From assembly GCA_017407725.1 (NCBI GenBank), contig JAFQWB010000012.1, positions 1 through 21,992 on the forward strand: a DNA stretch of 21,992 nucleotides. The letters are read 5' to 3'. The translations under genes were made by a program, and so were the position numbers. The stretch comes from Clostridia bacterium (GTDB lineage: Bacteria > Bacillota_A > Clostridia > Oscillospirales > CAG-272). Positions 7,067 through 17,639 of this stretch are shown in pieces. The notes beneath the pieces were generated by a model, which saw only the letters and a list, made by a program, of their open reading frames with translations, did no database searches and had not been told where the DNA came from. Every line of letters starts with the position of its first letter. Position 1 is the stretch's first letter.

Positions 7067-7655
7067 TTGATTTTTCTTTTGCTTCCTCGTATAATTTTTT
7101 TCCGCCGAGCATATTTATCGCCTCTACAAGCGCCTTTTTGGAAAGATTCTGCGGAAGTGAGATCGCCCTTGCAAGAGCTTTTCTCTTTTCATCACTATTC
7201 TCACGTCCCGAAAAGCCGTCGTTGTAAAGATCGATACCGCTTATCTTTTCGATATCCTCATTCTCTTCCTCACCGTCCGAATACGGAAGAAAAAGATTAT
7301 AAAGAAGGTCGCAATCGCTTCCTTCAACGCCGAGTATTCCTTCCTTTGAATACTCCTTTTTTCTTCTTTCCTTACCCTTAACCTCGGGGGTGTAGAGATG
7401 GATCATATCCTCCTTATCAAGAAAGGAGTTAAAATAATTTCTTATAAGCATTCCCGCCGAATCCGAATCTGTAAGGATTATAAGACCTCTTTTTTTTGCG
7501 ATCCTTTTAACAAGCTCTCTTTTTTCCTTTTCCTTAAATATTCCGAATCCGTCGCTTGTATATATTGCGGCATCGATAATCTGAGAAAGCTTGATTTTAT
7601 CGTACTTTCCCTCAACTACGACCGCCCTTTTAACTGTCAGCTTTTTTCTTTCCAT
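7050..7655 (-). CDS. rnmV: Toprim-domain protein, ribonuclease M5-like (RnmV/DUF4093 type)
   Basis: From the ATG at 7655 the protein has 201 residues. An N-terminal Toprim domain is clear: VVVEGKYDK with Glu15, then ILTDSDSAG (residues 61-68) with Asp63 and Asp65 as metal ligands. After it come KGKERRKK (93-100) and VEGSD (110-114), in the order seen in RNase M5, which matures the 5S rRNA precursor in low-GC Gram-positives. The C-terminal 50 residues (LSLPQN-like segment, KKALVEAINML) match the domain that follows Toprim in that family. An acidic segment near residues 128-137 is loosely conserved. An in-frame ATG at 7760 would read through the intergenic palindrome and into holA, so I reject it; AGGA at 7667-7670 supports 7655. 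RnmV is probable, not certain. Confidence 0.75.
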   Translation of the reverse strand: MERKKLTVKRAVVVEGKYDKIKLSQIIDAAIYTSDGFGIFKEKEKRELVKRIAKKRGLIILTDSDSAGMLIRNYFNSFLDKEDMIHLYTPEVKGKERRKKEYSKEGILGVEGSDCDLLYNLFLPYSDGEEENEDIEKISGIDLYNDGFSGRENSDEKRKALARAISLPQNLSKKALVEAINMLGGKKLYEEAKEKSNVETI

Positions 7656-7669
7656 TACTGCAAATATCC

Positions 7670-7703
7670 TACACTGATGTAAACTATAGTTTACATCAGT
7701 GTA
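7670..7703. repeat. 34-bp perfect palindrome between holA and the RNase M5-like gene
   Basis: Arms of 17 bp (7670-7686 and 7687-7703) are perfectly complementary with no spacer. The central 18 bases, TGTAAACTATAGTTTACA (7678-7695), are identical to those at 2441-2458, while the outer arms (TACACTGA/TCAGTGTA) are unrelated to the outer arms there. It begins ten bases after the holA stop, and its last base is the first of the AGGA Shine-Dalgarno site of the next gene. There is no T run, so it is not a normal terminator. It could be an operator, an RNA processing hairpin, or a small mobile palindrome. Confidence 0.8.
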
Positions 7704-7713
7704 ATGTTCTGAA

Positions 7714-8793
7714 TTAAATATAAAGTATAAGATTTTCAAGCACGGTATATGCGTCCGCACCGCTTGATTTAAGGGTTATATCCGCCTCGTAGCACTTTTC
7801 ACAAAGCAGAGATATTTCATCCGCCGTCTTTCTTCTCACGCTGTCTATTCTGAGTCTTAACGGATAGTCCTTCATCCTCATTTTTTGTCCGATTTCGGCA
7901 GGATTCATCCCGACCTCAAGCATAGTCTTTACACTGAGAAGCTCGGACGCTATCCTCGATACCGACGAGAGCACGATCTGCGCAGGCTCTTTCCTTATCT
8001 TCATATCCGAAAGGATCTCGAACGCCGCTCTCTTGTTTCCCGCAAGAAGCGCGTTTGCAAAGTCAAACGCCCCTATCTCGGTATATCTTGAGGATACGTA
8101 CCCGATATGATCGGTACCAATGCTCGAAATTCCCTTGCTTTTTGCGAAGGCTATGAGCTTTTCGATCTCGTTTTTCAGTATGAACATATCGGAGGAGCAA
8201 AGTGAGATCATATATGAGGTGGCTTCCTCGCTTATTGAAAGTCCGCTTATTTCAAAATGTCTTGCGATCCACTTTGAAAGTCTTCTCGCATCCTGTCTTT
8301 TGAATTCAACAAGCTTTCCTGCCTCGGACAGTCTTGTGAAGCGTGATTTCTTGCTCTCGGCATCGTCCGCAGCCGAATTTTCGGTATCGGACTTTTTCGA
8401 TGCCTTGTCTCCCTTTTCCTTTGCAGGCTTCGCTCTTTCGAATTCGGACAGCTTTCCCTGCTCGATATAGAGAATGAAAAGGCATTCGGCGCTCTTCATC
8501 ATCTCGCAAAGTTCTCTGAAGTCGCTTTCCTTGGTCTTTTCGGGCTCGACTCCGTAAAGCTCTACAAGTCTTTCGGATGAAAACATCGTCGGATATGACA
8601 GCTCCTCGCGCGCCCTTTGAATATCTCCGTCGGTTACGACCGCGTGACAGAATTCGGCAAAGGTAGGATCGGCTATTATCGCCTTTCTTGCAAGCTTTAC
8701 GGCATCTCTTTTGAGATAATCCTCATCGCCGTAAAAAACAAATGCACCCTTTGTCTCTCTTGTCAGCTGTTTTTTGAATTCCTCGTAAGTCAT
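7714..8793 (-). CDS. holA: DNA polymerase III subunit delta
   Basis: HolA is the delta subunit of the clamp loader and opens the beta ring (DnaN, encoded in the same window). The 359-residue protein begins with the family's typical start (FVFYGDEDYLKRDAV, residues 18-32). It continues with an AAA+-like domain lacking a Walker A motif, and ends with the collar domain (RKEPAQIVLSSVSRIASELL, then a final hydrophobic helix). It is slightly longer than the usual 330-345 residues because of a hydrophilic, Lys/Glu/Ser-rich insertion at about 113-155. Its ATG overlaps the pgsA stop by one base (TAATG), so translation is coupled. holA is often near comEC and rpsT; neither is here. Confidence 0.92.
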   Translation of the reverse strand: MTYEEFKKQLTRETKGAFVFYGDEDYLKRDAVKLARKAIIADPTFAEFCHAVVTDGDIQRAREELSYPTMFSSERLVELYGVEPEKTKESDFRELCEMMKSAECLFILYIEQGKLSEFERAKPAKEKGDKASKKSDTENSAADDAESKKSRFTRLSEAGKLVEFKRQDARRLSKWIARHFEISGLSISEEATSYMISLCSSDMFILKNEIEKLIAFAKSKGISSIGTDHIGYVSSRYTEIGAFDFANALLAGNKRAAFEILSDMKIRKEPAQIVLSSVSRIASELLSVKTMLEVGMNPAEIGQKMRMKDYPLRLRIDSVRRKTADEISLLCEKCYEADITLKSSGADAYTVLENLILYI

Positions 8794-9401
8794 TAGTCCT
8801 TATTCTTCATCAAAGGAAGATAAATAATGAAATAGTTAATTCCCGAATATACCGTCATAAATACCATTACTGCAAGGCTTATATACGTGATCACAAGAGA
8901 TCCCGACTCAGCAAATATAATGGGCTCTATGAATGCCGCGAGTATAAAAATGATCTGCGACACGGTCTTGATCTTTCCTGCCATATTTGCGGCGATTACC
9001 GCACCGCCCGTGTTCTTGCAAATAAGTCTTAACGAGGTTACCGCAAGCTCTCTTAAGAGCACGATAAAGGTCGCAAAGGTTACAAGAATTCCGAAAAGGT
9101 TAGCTCCGCCCTTTCCGAATCCCATAAAGAGAACGAGAGAAAGCATTGCGCCGAGAACAAGAAGCTTGTCTGCGAGAGGATCTAAAAATTTTCCGAAATC
9201 ACTTACTATATTGTATTTTCTTGCGATCTTTCCGTCAAGCATATCGGTAAGAGATATGAGTGCGAAAAGCACAGCCGCAACAACTCTTGTTACGGTTTCG
9301 GTAGGGAATACGGGAAAAATAACAAGCACCATAAATACAGGCACGAGAACCGCTCTCATTACCGTGAGAATGTTCGGCACGTTCTTCATTTTTGTTTCCA
9401 T
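8793..9401 (-). CDS. pgsA: CDP-diacylglycerol-glycerol-3-phosphate 3-phosphatidyltransferase
   Basis: PgsA makes phosphatidylglycerophosphate, the precursor of phosphatidylglycerol, in the cytoplasmic membrane. The 202-residue protein has several hydrophobic helices and the full CDP-alcohol phosphotransferase motif: Asp53, Asp56-Gly57, Ala60-Arg61, Gly70, Asp74 and Asp78 with the standard spacing. The N-terminus NVPNILTVMRAVLVPVF is characteristic of PgsA rather than of cardiolipin-type or phosphatidylserine-type members. AAGGAG stands eight bases before the ATG. It lies between rimO and holA; a rimO-pgsA pair is familiar in Bacillota (often followed by cinA and recA), while here recA and recX precede it. 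Confidence 0.93.
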   Translation of the reverse strand: METKMKNVPNILTVMRAVLVPVFMVLVIFPVFPTETVTRVVAAVLFALISLTDMLDGKIARKYNIVSDFGKFLDPLADKLLVLGAMLSLVLFMGFGKGGANLFGILVTFATFIVLLRELAVTSLRLICKNTGGAVIAANMAGKIKTVSQIIFILAAFIEPIIFAESGSLVITYISLAVMVFMTVYSGINYFIIYLPLMKNKD

Positions 9402-9428
9402 TTTGATTTCTCCTTAAATGACCTGGTT

Positions 9429-10772
9429 TTAACCGCCGTAAACTATCGTTCCGAAGAGATCGTAGTCAACGGTTTCGGTGATCTTGACTGTGAGGAATGA
9501 TCCCTGAACAAGTCTTTCGGGACCGTTAAAGTAGATCTTTCCGTCGATTTCGGGAGCATCGAATGATGCTCTTCCGTAATAAGCCTCGGATACCTCGTCA
9601 AAGCCCTCAACGATTACCTTGAGCATTTTGCCGACGTACTTTTCGTTTTCCTCTTCAACGATTCTTGACTGAAGCTCCATAATTATATCAAATCTGTCCT
9701 GCTTTACCTGCTCGTCGATCTGATCGTCAAACTCTGCCGCGGGCGTATCCTCTTCAGCCGAGTATGTGAATGCACCGAAGTGTGTAAATCTTGTTTCCTT
9801 AATGAAATCGCAAAGCTCTGTGAACTGCTCGTCGGTCTCGCCGGGGAAGCCAACGATTGCCGTGGTTCTGATGGCGATCTCGGGCGAGGCCTCTCTGAGC
9901 TTATTTACCGCGCTGATGATAGCATCCTTGCCGCCGTGTCTGTTCATTCTTCTTAAAACGTCATCATTAATATGCTGAATAGGAAGATCGATATACTTTA
10001 CAAGTCTCGGATTCGTTCTGAATTCCTCGCAAAGCTCGTCTGTGATCTTATCGGGATAGCAATAAAGAACTCTTATCCAGTCGATAGAGGTCTCGTCTGT
10101 AAGTCTTCTTATAAGCTTTGCAAGTGAATATTCTCCGTAAATATCAAGTCCGTATCTTGTGGTGTCCTGAGCCACAAGGCAGAGCTCGTGAACTCCGATC
10201 TCCTCAAGAGTCTTTGCCTCGGCAACGATATCATCCATCTCACGGCTTCTGAATTTACCGCGTATTGAGGGAATAGCACAGTAGGTGCACTTATTATCGC
10301 ATCCCTCTGCAATTTTAATGTAGGCGTAGTATTCGGGGTTTACGACTATTCTGTCGCCTCCGAGCTTTACACTTTCCTTGTCAAGGCGTGAGAAAAATCT
10401 TCCCTTGCCCTTTACAAGCGCCTTAACAGCCTTAACTATCTCGTGAATGCTTCCGACGCCGAGAACGGCATCAACCTCGGGAAGCTCATCGAAGATCTGC
10501 TCGCCGTATCTTTCGGCAAGACATCCGCAAACGATTATGTATTTAAGGCTTCTGTTCTTCTTGAGCCACGCAATATCAAGGATATTGTCAATAGCCTCCT
10601 TCTTCGCGCTTTCAATAAAAGCACAGGTGTTTATAACAACAACGTCAGCCTCTGTCTCGTCGCCCGTTATCTCATAGCCTGCCTCCATAAGCTCATAAAG
10701 CATTACCTCGGTATCTATCTGATTCTTGGGGCATCCAAGCGAAACGAAGCCTATCTTTAAGGGTGCTGCCAA
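9429..10772 (-). CDS. rimO: Ribosomal protein uS12 methylthiotransferase RimO
   Basis: RimO is a radical SAM enzyme that adds a methylthio group to an Asp of ribosomal protein S12. The 447-residue protein has the N-terminal UPF0004 domain with cluster cysteines Cys14, Cys50 and Cys84. The radical SAM motif CDNKCTYC follows (Cys158, Cys162, Cys165), and a C-terminal TRAM domain starts at about residue 375. SLGCPKNQIDTE at the start is the RimO form; MiaB has a different sequence there. The start is TTG at 10772, supported by GGAGG seven bases upstream; no nearby ATG fits. It follows recX by 27 bases and precedes pgsA by 27 bases. Confidence 0.95.
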   Translation of the reverse strand: MAAPLKIGFVSLGCPKNQIDTEVMLYELMEAGYEITGDETEADVVVINTCAFIESAKKEAIDNILDIAWLKKNRSLKYIIVCGCLAERYGEQIFDELPEVDAVLGVGSIHEIVKAVKALVKGKGRFFSRLDKESVKLGGDRIVVNPEYYAYIKIAEGCDNKCTYCAIPSIRGKFRSREMDDIVAEAKTLEEIGVHELCLVAQDTTRYGLDIYGEYSLAKLIRRLTDETSIDWIRVLYCYPDKITDELCEEFRTNPRLVKYIDLPIQHINDDVLRRMNRHGGKDAIISAVNKLREASPEIAIRTTAIVGFPGETDEQFTELCDFIKETRFTHFGAFTYSAEEDTPAAEFDDQIDEQVKQDRFDIIMELQSRIVEEENEKYVGKMLKVIVEGFDEVSEAYYGRASFDAPEIDGKIYFNGPERLVQGSFLTVKITETVDYDLFGTIVYGG

Positions 10773-10799
10773 TTCTCTACCTCCGAATTTGGTTCTTTT

Positions 10800-11318
10800 T
10801 TATTCGTCGCCCTCAGATACAAGACCCTTCAGCGCATATCTTATATGATCTGAATAAAATCCGCATCTTGAAAGCTTTCTTGCAATAAATTCACGATCCT
10901 TTGCTCTGTTCTGATAACAGAGCTTTTTTGCCCCTTCAAAGAAATCCTCCTCTGAAAGAGCTTCTTCAAGAAAAGAGTCGCAAATATCCCTGTCAAATCT
11001 TTTCATGACCTCAAGCTTTATTCTGTACGGGCCGTAAAGCTTTCTTTTGGCAAGATTTGAAACGTATGTAAAGAGAAGCCTTCTGTCGTCTGTCAGCGAT
11101 GCCGCTCTCACCCTTTCGAGGGCATATAAGACCGCATCTTTTGAAAAACCTTTTTTTATAAGCTTTTCTCTTATCATTCTCTCGGTATTTTCACCCGATC
11201 TTATAATGAGAAGAGCCGACGACAGACATATCTCCTCTTCGCTTCTTTCATTTTTACCTCGGGTGCACTTTTCTTCTGAAGGATCATTCCCGCGTGCGGG
11301 AGCTATTTTTCCGTACAT
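10800..11318 (-). CDS. recX: Regulatory protein RecX
   Basis: RecX binds RecA filaments and limits their activity. The 172-residue protein is helical and Arg/Lys/Glu-rich, with the three-helix RecX repeats: MIREKLIKKGFSKDAVLYALERV (about residues 49-71), then a middle unit with LAKRKLYGPYRIKLEV, then FIARKLSRCGFYSDHIRYALKGL near the C-terminus. It begins six bases after the recA stop, as expected for a recA-recX unit. The ATG at 11318 lacks a clear Shine-Dalgarno site, which suggests translation coupled to recA. The first 30 residues are hydrophilic and not family-like, so a start further in is possible, but I found no better-supported codon. Confidence 0.88.
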   Translation of the reverse strand: MYGKIAPARGNDPSEEKCTRGKNERSEEEICLSSALLIIRSGENTERMIREKLIKKGFSKDAVLYALERVRAASLTDDRRLLFTYVSNLAKRKLYGPYRIKLEVMKRFDRDICDSFLEEALSEEDFFEGAKKLCYQNRAKDREFIARKLSRCGFYSDHIRYALKGLVSEGDE

Positions 11319-11324
11319 TATTTA

Positions 11325-12425
11325 TCAGTCGAGTATATTGAGATCGAAATCGTCCGAATCAAGGATAGACTCGCCGCCGTACTCGGTAGCAGCCTCTGTG
11401 CCTGCAATTGCGGCACGTACCTTTTCCTCGATCTCATCGCAGATCTCGGGATTTTCCTCAAGGTAAGCCTTTGTCTTTTCTCTTCCCTGACCTATTCTCA
11501 TTCCGTTATAAGAATACCATGCTCCGCTCTTTTCAAGAACGCCAAGCTCAGCTCCGATATCAAGAATCTCGCTTATCTTGGAAATTCCCTTTCCGTAAAG
11601 AATGTCAAACTCGGCAACCTTAAAGGGAGGAGCGACCTTGTTCTTAACGACCTTACACTTGGTTCTGTTACCGAAGCTCTGGCTTCCCTCCTTAAGTGTC
11701 TCTATTTTTCTTACGTCGATTCTTACCGAAGCGTAGTACTTAAGCGCAGATCCGCCCGGAGTTGTTTCGGGGTTACCGTAGATAACTCCAACCTTCATTC
11801 TGAGCTGGTTGATAAATATAACGATACAGTTTGTCTTTGAAATCGAGCTTGTGAGCTTTCTTAATGCCTGCGACATAAGTCTTGCCTGAGCAGCAACCTG
11901 TGTCTGACCCATTTCGGCGTCAACCTCTGCCTGAGGAACGAGAGCCGCAACGCTGTCCACTACAACTATATCGATAGCACCCGAGCGCACGAGTGCCTCG
12001 GTGATCTCAAGAGCCTGCTCAGCACTGTCAGGCTGAGAAACGAGAAGCTCGTCTATGTTTATTCCGAGAGCCTCTGCATATACCGGATCGAGCGCGTTCT
12101 CAACGTCGATATAAGCGGCGTAGCCGCCCGTCTTCTGCACCTCTGCAACGCTGTGAAGCGCAAGGGTTGTTTTACCCGAGGATTCGGGTCCGAATATTTC
12201 TATTATTCTTCCTCTCGGAAGTCCGCCTATACCGAGAGCGAAGTCAAGGCTTATAGATCCTGTTGAAACTGCGGTCACGTTCATCGACTGGTTGTCGCCA
12301 AGTCTCATTATAGAGCCCTTTCCGTGATCCTTTTCTATCTGTAAAAGAGTGCTTTCAAGAGCCTTTTTCTTGGCTCCCTGATCTTCTGCAACCGCTACCG
12401 GCTCTTTTTTCTTTTTCTGTGCCAT
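11325..12425 (-). CDS. recA: Recombinase RecA
   Basis: RecA forms filaments on single-stranded DNA for homologous recombination and for stimulating LexA cleavage. From the ATG at 12425 it has 366 residues with Walker [10 protein letters not shown] (79-87), the Walker B-like VVVDSVAAL, loop L1 near [10 protein letters not shown] and loop L2 near [12 protein letters not shown], and an acidic C-terminus. GAAAGGA precedes this ATG; a second in-frame ATG at 12443 lies upstream of that site and is rejected. One oddity is that the normally invariant DAEHALDP reads DVENALDP (residues 107-114), keeping the catalytic Glu109. I see no GAAC-N4-GTTC LexA box before it; the gap to the lipoprotein gene is short, so recA probably depends on upstream transcription. 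Confidence 0.97.
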   Translation of the reverse strand: MAQKKKKEPVAVAEDQGAKKKALESTLLQIEKDHGKGSIMRLGDNQSMNVTAVSTGSISLDFALGIGGLPRGRIIEIFGPESSGKTTLALHSVAEVQKTGGYAAYIDVENALDPVYAEALGINIDELLVSQPDSAEQALEITEALVRSGAIDIVVVDSVAALVPQAEVDAEMGQTQVAAQARLMSQALRKLTSSISKTNCIVIFINQLRMKVGVIYGNPETTPGGSALKYYASVRIDVRKIETLKEGSQSFGNRTKCKVVKNKVAPPFKVAEFDILYGKGISKISEILDIGAELGVLEKSGAWYSYNGMRIGQGREKTKAYLEENPEICDEIEEKVRAAIAGTEAATEYGGESILDSDDFDLNILD

Positions 12426-12463
12426 AAGATGTTTTCCTTTCAAGCTTAGATTTTCACGGTCTC

Positions 12464-13078
12464 TTATCCTTCGCTTTTTATAGCAAAGGTCTGCGTATTG
12501 AGCTTCCAGACGCCATCTTCAAGCTTAAGCGTAAGCTCTTTTTTTACTATCTTTTCGGTGCCGTCCTCAGAAAAACGCGAATATTCAACGTCTATCTTCA
12601 TCATTTTTCTTGTGGATCTCTTTACCTTTGCGGTAGAGGGATGGATAACACCCCTCATTTCGTAAGGCTCCTTTGCGACGTCTATCTGCAGAACGCCTTC
12701 CTTGGTTTCGGAGAATCTCGGTGTTACCGAAGCTCCTCCGTCCTCGGTATCGGTATATCCGTCAAATGCATAAATTGCAATTATATCTGACGTTTCAACG
12801 GTATAGATTGCCGATATCTCTTTCTTGAGGGCATCTATACTTCTGTATTTATCTATTTCAGATACCTCGTAATATTTTGCATAGTTTGCATTCACGTCAT
12901 CCCCGGGGTCCTGCGAGGTTCCGAACGAGCTTCCGTATATATATCCGTTAAGCTCGGCCTCCCTTTCAAGAATGGGAATCAGTATTTCTACTGCCTCCTC
13001 ATCCGATATGGGTCCCGTACACGATGCAAATGAAAGCATAAAGCAAATTATCAAGGCTAAGGATATTAGCTTTTTCAC
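12464..13078 (-). CDS. Putative lipoprotein of unknown function
   Basis: This 204-residue protein starts with a lipoprotein signal peptide: MKK, a hydrophobic stretch, and the lipobox FASC with the modifiable Cys20. It should be anchored on the outer face of the membrane. The rest has no motif I recognise. It is acidic in its first half ([33 protein letters not shown]) and then shows beta-strand-rich segments ending [16 protein letters not shown], a form common in extracytoplasmic proteins with NTF2-like or similar folds. The start is GTG at 13078, with AGAGGA upstream. It lies between gyrA and recA with gaps of about 20 bases, an odd place for a secreted protein, and is probably cotranscribed. 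Confidence 0.85.
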   Translation of the reverse strand: MKKLISLALIICFMLSFASCTGPISDEEAVEILIPILEREAELNGYIYGSSFGTSQDPGDDVNANYAKYYEVSEIDKYRSIDALKKEISAIYTVETSDIIAIYAFDGYTDTEDGGASVTPRFSETKEGVLQIDVAKEPYEMRGVIHPSTAKVKRSTRKMMKIDVEYSRFSEDGTEKIVKKELTLKLEDGVWKLNTQTFAIKSEG

Positions 13079-13099
13079 CTTTTTATCCTCTTGCTTCTA

Positions 13100-15652
13100 T
13101 TATTCCTCTTCTTTTACGGCTTCGTTATTCTCGGTTGCTTCGGAAGGTGTGCCGCCATTTTCGATAATCTCGTTTTCGTTATCGGAAAGCTCCTTTTCCT
13201 CTTCTTCCTCGTGATCCACCCTTGCGATAGTAACTATCTTCGCATCCTTTGCGGTTCTCATTACTATAACTCCGGTTGCCGTTCTCGAGTAAATGGGTAT
13301 ATCCTTAACGGGTGTTCTTATTACGGTTCCCTCGTTGGTAACGAACATGATATCGTCGCCCTCTTCAACCGTTGCAATACCTGCAAGATCTCCCGTCTTT
13401 TCGGTCAGGTTGTGAGCAGTAACTCCCTTACCGCCTCTGTTCTTGACAGAGAAGTCCTCAAAGCTGCTTCTCTTTCCGTAACCCTTTTCGGTTATTGTGA
13501 TAAGCTGCTTTTCGGAATCTGCAAGTGTAACTCCGATTACAAAGTCGCCCTCTTCAAGCTTGATTCCTCTTACACCTCTTGCCGATCTTCCCATTACTCT
13601 TGCATCAGCCTCACAGAAGCAGTTGGAGCGTCCGTACTTGGTTGCAATAAGAATAATGTCACCGGGGATGGTGTGGCGAACGAATACGAGCTCGTCATCC
13701 TCATCAAGAACGATGGCGATCTTTCCTCCCTTTCTCTGATATTCGAATTCAGAGAGTGAGGTCTTCTTTATGATACCCTTCTTTGTAACGAAGAGCAGAC
13801 ACTGATTGTCATCAACTCTTCCTGCAGGGATAAGTGCCGTAACCTTTTCTCCGTCGGCAAGCTCTATAAAGTTGTTGATATGTCCGCCCTTTGCGGTTCT
13901 GCCTGCCTCGGGGAGTCTGTAGGTTCTGATCATGTGGATCTTACCCTTATTCGTAAAGAACATAAGGTCTGTATGAGTATCGCTTATAAGAATATGCTCA
14001 ACGAAGTCCTCGTCCTTCGTCGTCATTCCGATAACTCCCTTACCGCCTCTTCTCTGTGCTGTGAATTCCTCACTTCTGAGTCTCTTGATATAACCCGAGT
14101 GGCTCATTGTTACAACACAGTTATGTCTTTCGATAAGGTCCTCAAGCATGATCTCATTTTCAAGCGGAACAAGGTCTGTTCTTCTGTCATCGCCGAACTT
14201 TTCCTTGATTCTTAAGAGATCCTCCTTTATGATGCCCTTGATTCTTTCCTCGTTTGCAAGAATGTCACGAAGGTCTGCTATAAGAGCTGTAAGACGTGCA
14301 ATTCTGTCTTCAACCTTGGATCTTTCAAGACCCGAGAGCTTACCGAGAGTCATCTCAACTATAGCCTGAGCCTGAGCGTCCGAAAGTCCGAATCTTTCAA
14401 TAAGCTTTTCCTTTGCATCGGGGATAGATGCCGACTTCTTGATGAGCGCAATTACCTCATCGATATTGTCGATAGCGATCTTGTATCCTTCAAGAATATG
14501 GATCTCGGCAAGAGCCTTTTCAAGGTCGAATCTTACTCTTCTTGTAACGACCTCTTCCTGGAACTTGATATACTCGGTTATAACCTCTTTTAAGTTGAGT
14601 ATCTTCGGAACACCGTCAACAATACAGAGCATATTTACGGCAAAGGTATCCTGAAGCTGAGTATACTTATAAAGCTGATTGAGAATTACCTGTCCGTTTG
14701 CTTCCTTCTTGTATTCGATTACTATTCTCATACCGTCCTTGCCGGTCTCGTCACGGATATCCGAAATTCCTTCGATTCTCTTATCCTTAACGCAGTCAGC
14801 CATTGCGGTAACGAGCATAGCCTTATTTACCTGATAGGGTATCTCGTTTACGATAATTCTTCTCTTTTCTTCCTCGATCTCGCACTTTGATCTTACGATG
14901 ATCCTTCCTTTGCCCGTAAGGTAAGCCTCTCTTATTCCAAGGCTTCCGCAGATCTCAGCTCCCGTCGGGAAGTCGGGTCCCTTGATAAATTCCATTATCT
15001 CGGGAATCTCACAGTCGGGATTTTCCATTACGTATATAGTTCCGTCAATAACCTCGGAAAGATTGTGAGGCGGAACGTTTGTAGCCATACCTACCGCAAT
15101 TCCGACGCTTCCGTTTACAAGGAAGTTGGGAAATCTTGAAGGCAGAACGGTAGGTTCTTTTCTCTTGTTATCGAAGTTGGGAATGAAATCAACGATGTCC
15201 TTTTCAATATCTGTCGTCATTTCGTCGGCAAGCTTTCCGAGTCTTGCCTCTGTATAACGGTAAGCTGCCGCTCCGTCACCGTCCACGTTACCGAAGTTTC
15301 CGTGACCCTCTACGAGAGGATAACGCATTGAGAAGTCCTGCGCAAGTCTTACCATTGCATCGTAAACCGCGCTGTCACCGTGAGGATGGTATCTACCGAG
15401 CACCGCACCTACTGTGGTAGCACTCTTGCAGAAGGGCTTATCGTAGGTAAGATGGTCCTCGTACATCGTATAAAGTATTCTTCTGTGAACAGGCTTCATA
15501 CCGTCGCGCACGTCGGGAAGCGCACGGCTTACTATTACCGACATCGCATAGTTGATAAAGGAGTTCTTTATCTCCTTTTCCATATTGACGTCAACTATTT
15601 TTTGTTCACTGAATTCTATATTTTCTTCGTTATCGAATTTCTTCTTGCTCAA
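13100..15652 (-). CDS. gyrA: DNA gyrase subunit A
   Basis: GyrA is the DNA-cutting subunit of gyrase. The 850-residue protein has the winged-helix and tower domains with the catalytic Tyr133 (in AYRYTEAR), and a C-terminal wrapping domain with the GyrA box QRRGGKG, which separates it from ParC. The quinolone-determining positions Ser94 and Asp98 (HGDSAVYD) are the susceptible type. A Glu-rich tail of about 40 residues ends the protein. The start is TTG at 15652, with AAGGA upstream; the next Met (residue 24) would remove residues normally present, so TTG is preferred. It follows gyrB by 28 bases. Confidence 0.97.
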   Translation of the reverse strand: MSKKKFDNEENIEFSEQKIVDVNMEKEIKNSFINYAMSVIVSRALPDVRDGMKPVHRRILYTMYEDHLTYDKPFCKSATTVGAVLGRYHPHGDSAVYDAMVRLAQDFSMRYPLVEGHGNFGNVDGDGAAAYRYTEARLGKLADEMTTDIEKDIVDFIPNFDNKRKEPTVLPSRFPNFLVNGSVGIAVGMATNVPPHNLSEVIDGTIYVMENPDCEIPEIMEFIKGPDFPTGAEICGSLGIREAYLTGKGRIIVRSKCEIEEEKRRIIVNEIPYQVNKAMLVTAMADCVKDKRIEGISDIRDETGKDGMRIVIEYKKEANGQVILNQLYKYTQLQDTFAVNMLCIVDGVPKILNLKEVITEYIKFQEEVVTRRVRFDLEKALAEIHILEGYKIAIDNIDEVIALIKKSASIPDAKEKLIERFGLSDAQAQAIVEMTLGKLSGLERSKVEDRIARLTALIADLRDILANEERIKGIIKEDLLRIKEKFGDDRRTDLVPLENEIMLEDLIERHNCVVTMSHSGYIKRLRSEEFTAQRRGGKGVIGMTTKDEDFVEHILISDTHTDLMFFTNKGKIHMIRTYRLPEAGRTAKGGHINNFIELADGEKVTALIPAGRVDDNQCLLFVTKKGIIKKTSLSEFEYQRKGGKIAIVLDEDDELVFVRHTIPGDIILIATKYGRSNCFCEADARVMGRSARGVRGIKLEEGDFVIGVTLADSEKQLITITEKGYGKRSSFEDFSVKNRGGKGVTAHNLTEKTGDLAGIATVEEGDDIMFVTNEGTVIRTPVKDIPIYSRTATGVIVMRTAKDAKIVTIARVDHEEEEEKELSDNENEIIENGGTPSEATENNEAVKEEE

Positions 15653-15680
15653 TTTTAAGTCTTCCTTTTCTTAAATCTTA

Positions 15681-17609
<1,929 letters not shown>

Positions 17610-17611
17610 TC

Positions 17612-17630
17612 AGAAGACTTTTTGTCCTCT
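17612..17630 (-). promoter_or_regulatory. Small hairpin over the gyrB Shine-Dalgarno region
   Basis: On the minus strand, AGAGGAC (17630-17624) can pair with GTCTTCT (17618-17612) across a loop of five A, with one G-U pair. The only AGAGGA before gyrB is in this stem. It starts about 20 bases before the ATG and the hairpin ends eight bases before it. It could reduce gyrB translation, or bring the site nearer; this is inference. Confidence 0.35.
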
Positions 17631-17639
17631 GCACCCCTT

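Noticed and set aside
7656..7760. Longer start for the RNase M5-like gene at 7760
   Set aside because: It would translate the intergenic palindrome and overlap holA. Homology begins after the Met at 7655, which has AGGA upstream.
12426..12443. Longer start for recA at 12443
   Set aside because: The added codons contain the Shine-Dalgarno site GAAAGGA of the ATG at 12425, which gives the normal RecA start MAQKKKK.
12426..12463. LexA operator before recA
   Set aside because: I looked for GAAC-N4-GTTC in the short gap and found none; SOS control, if any, must act from further upstream.
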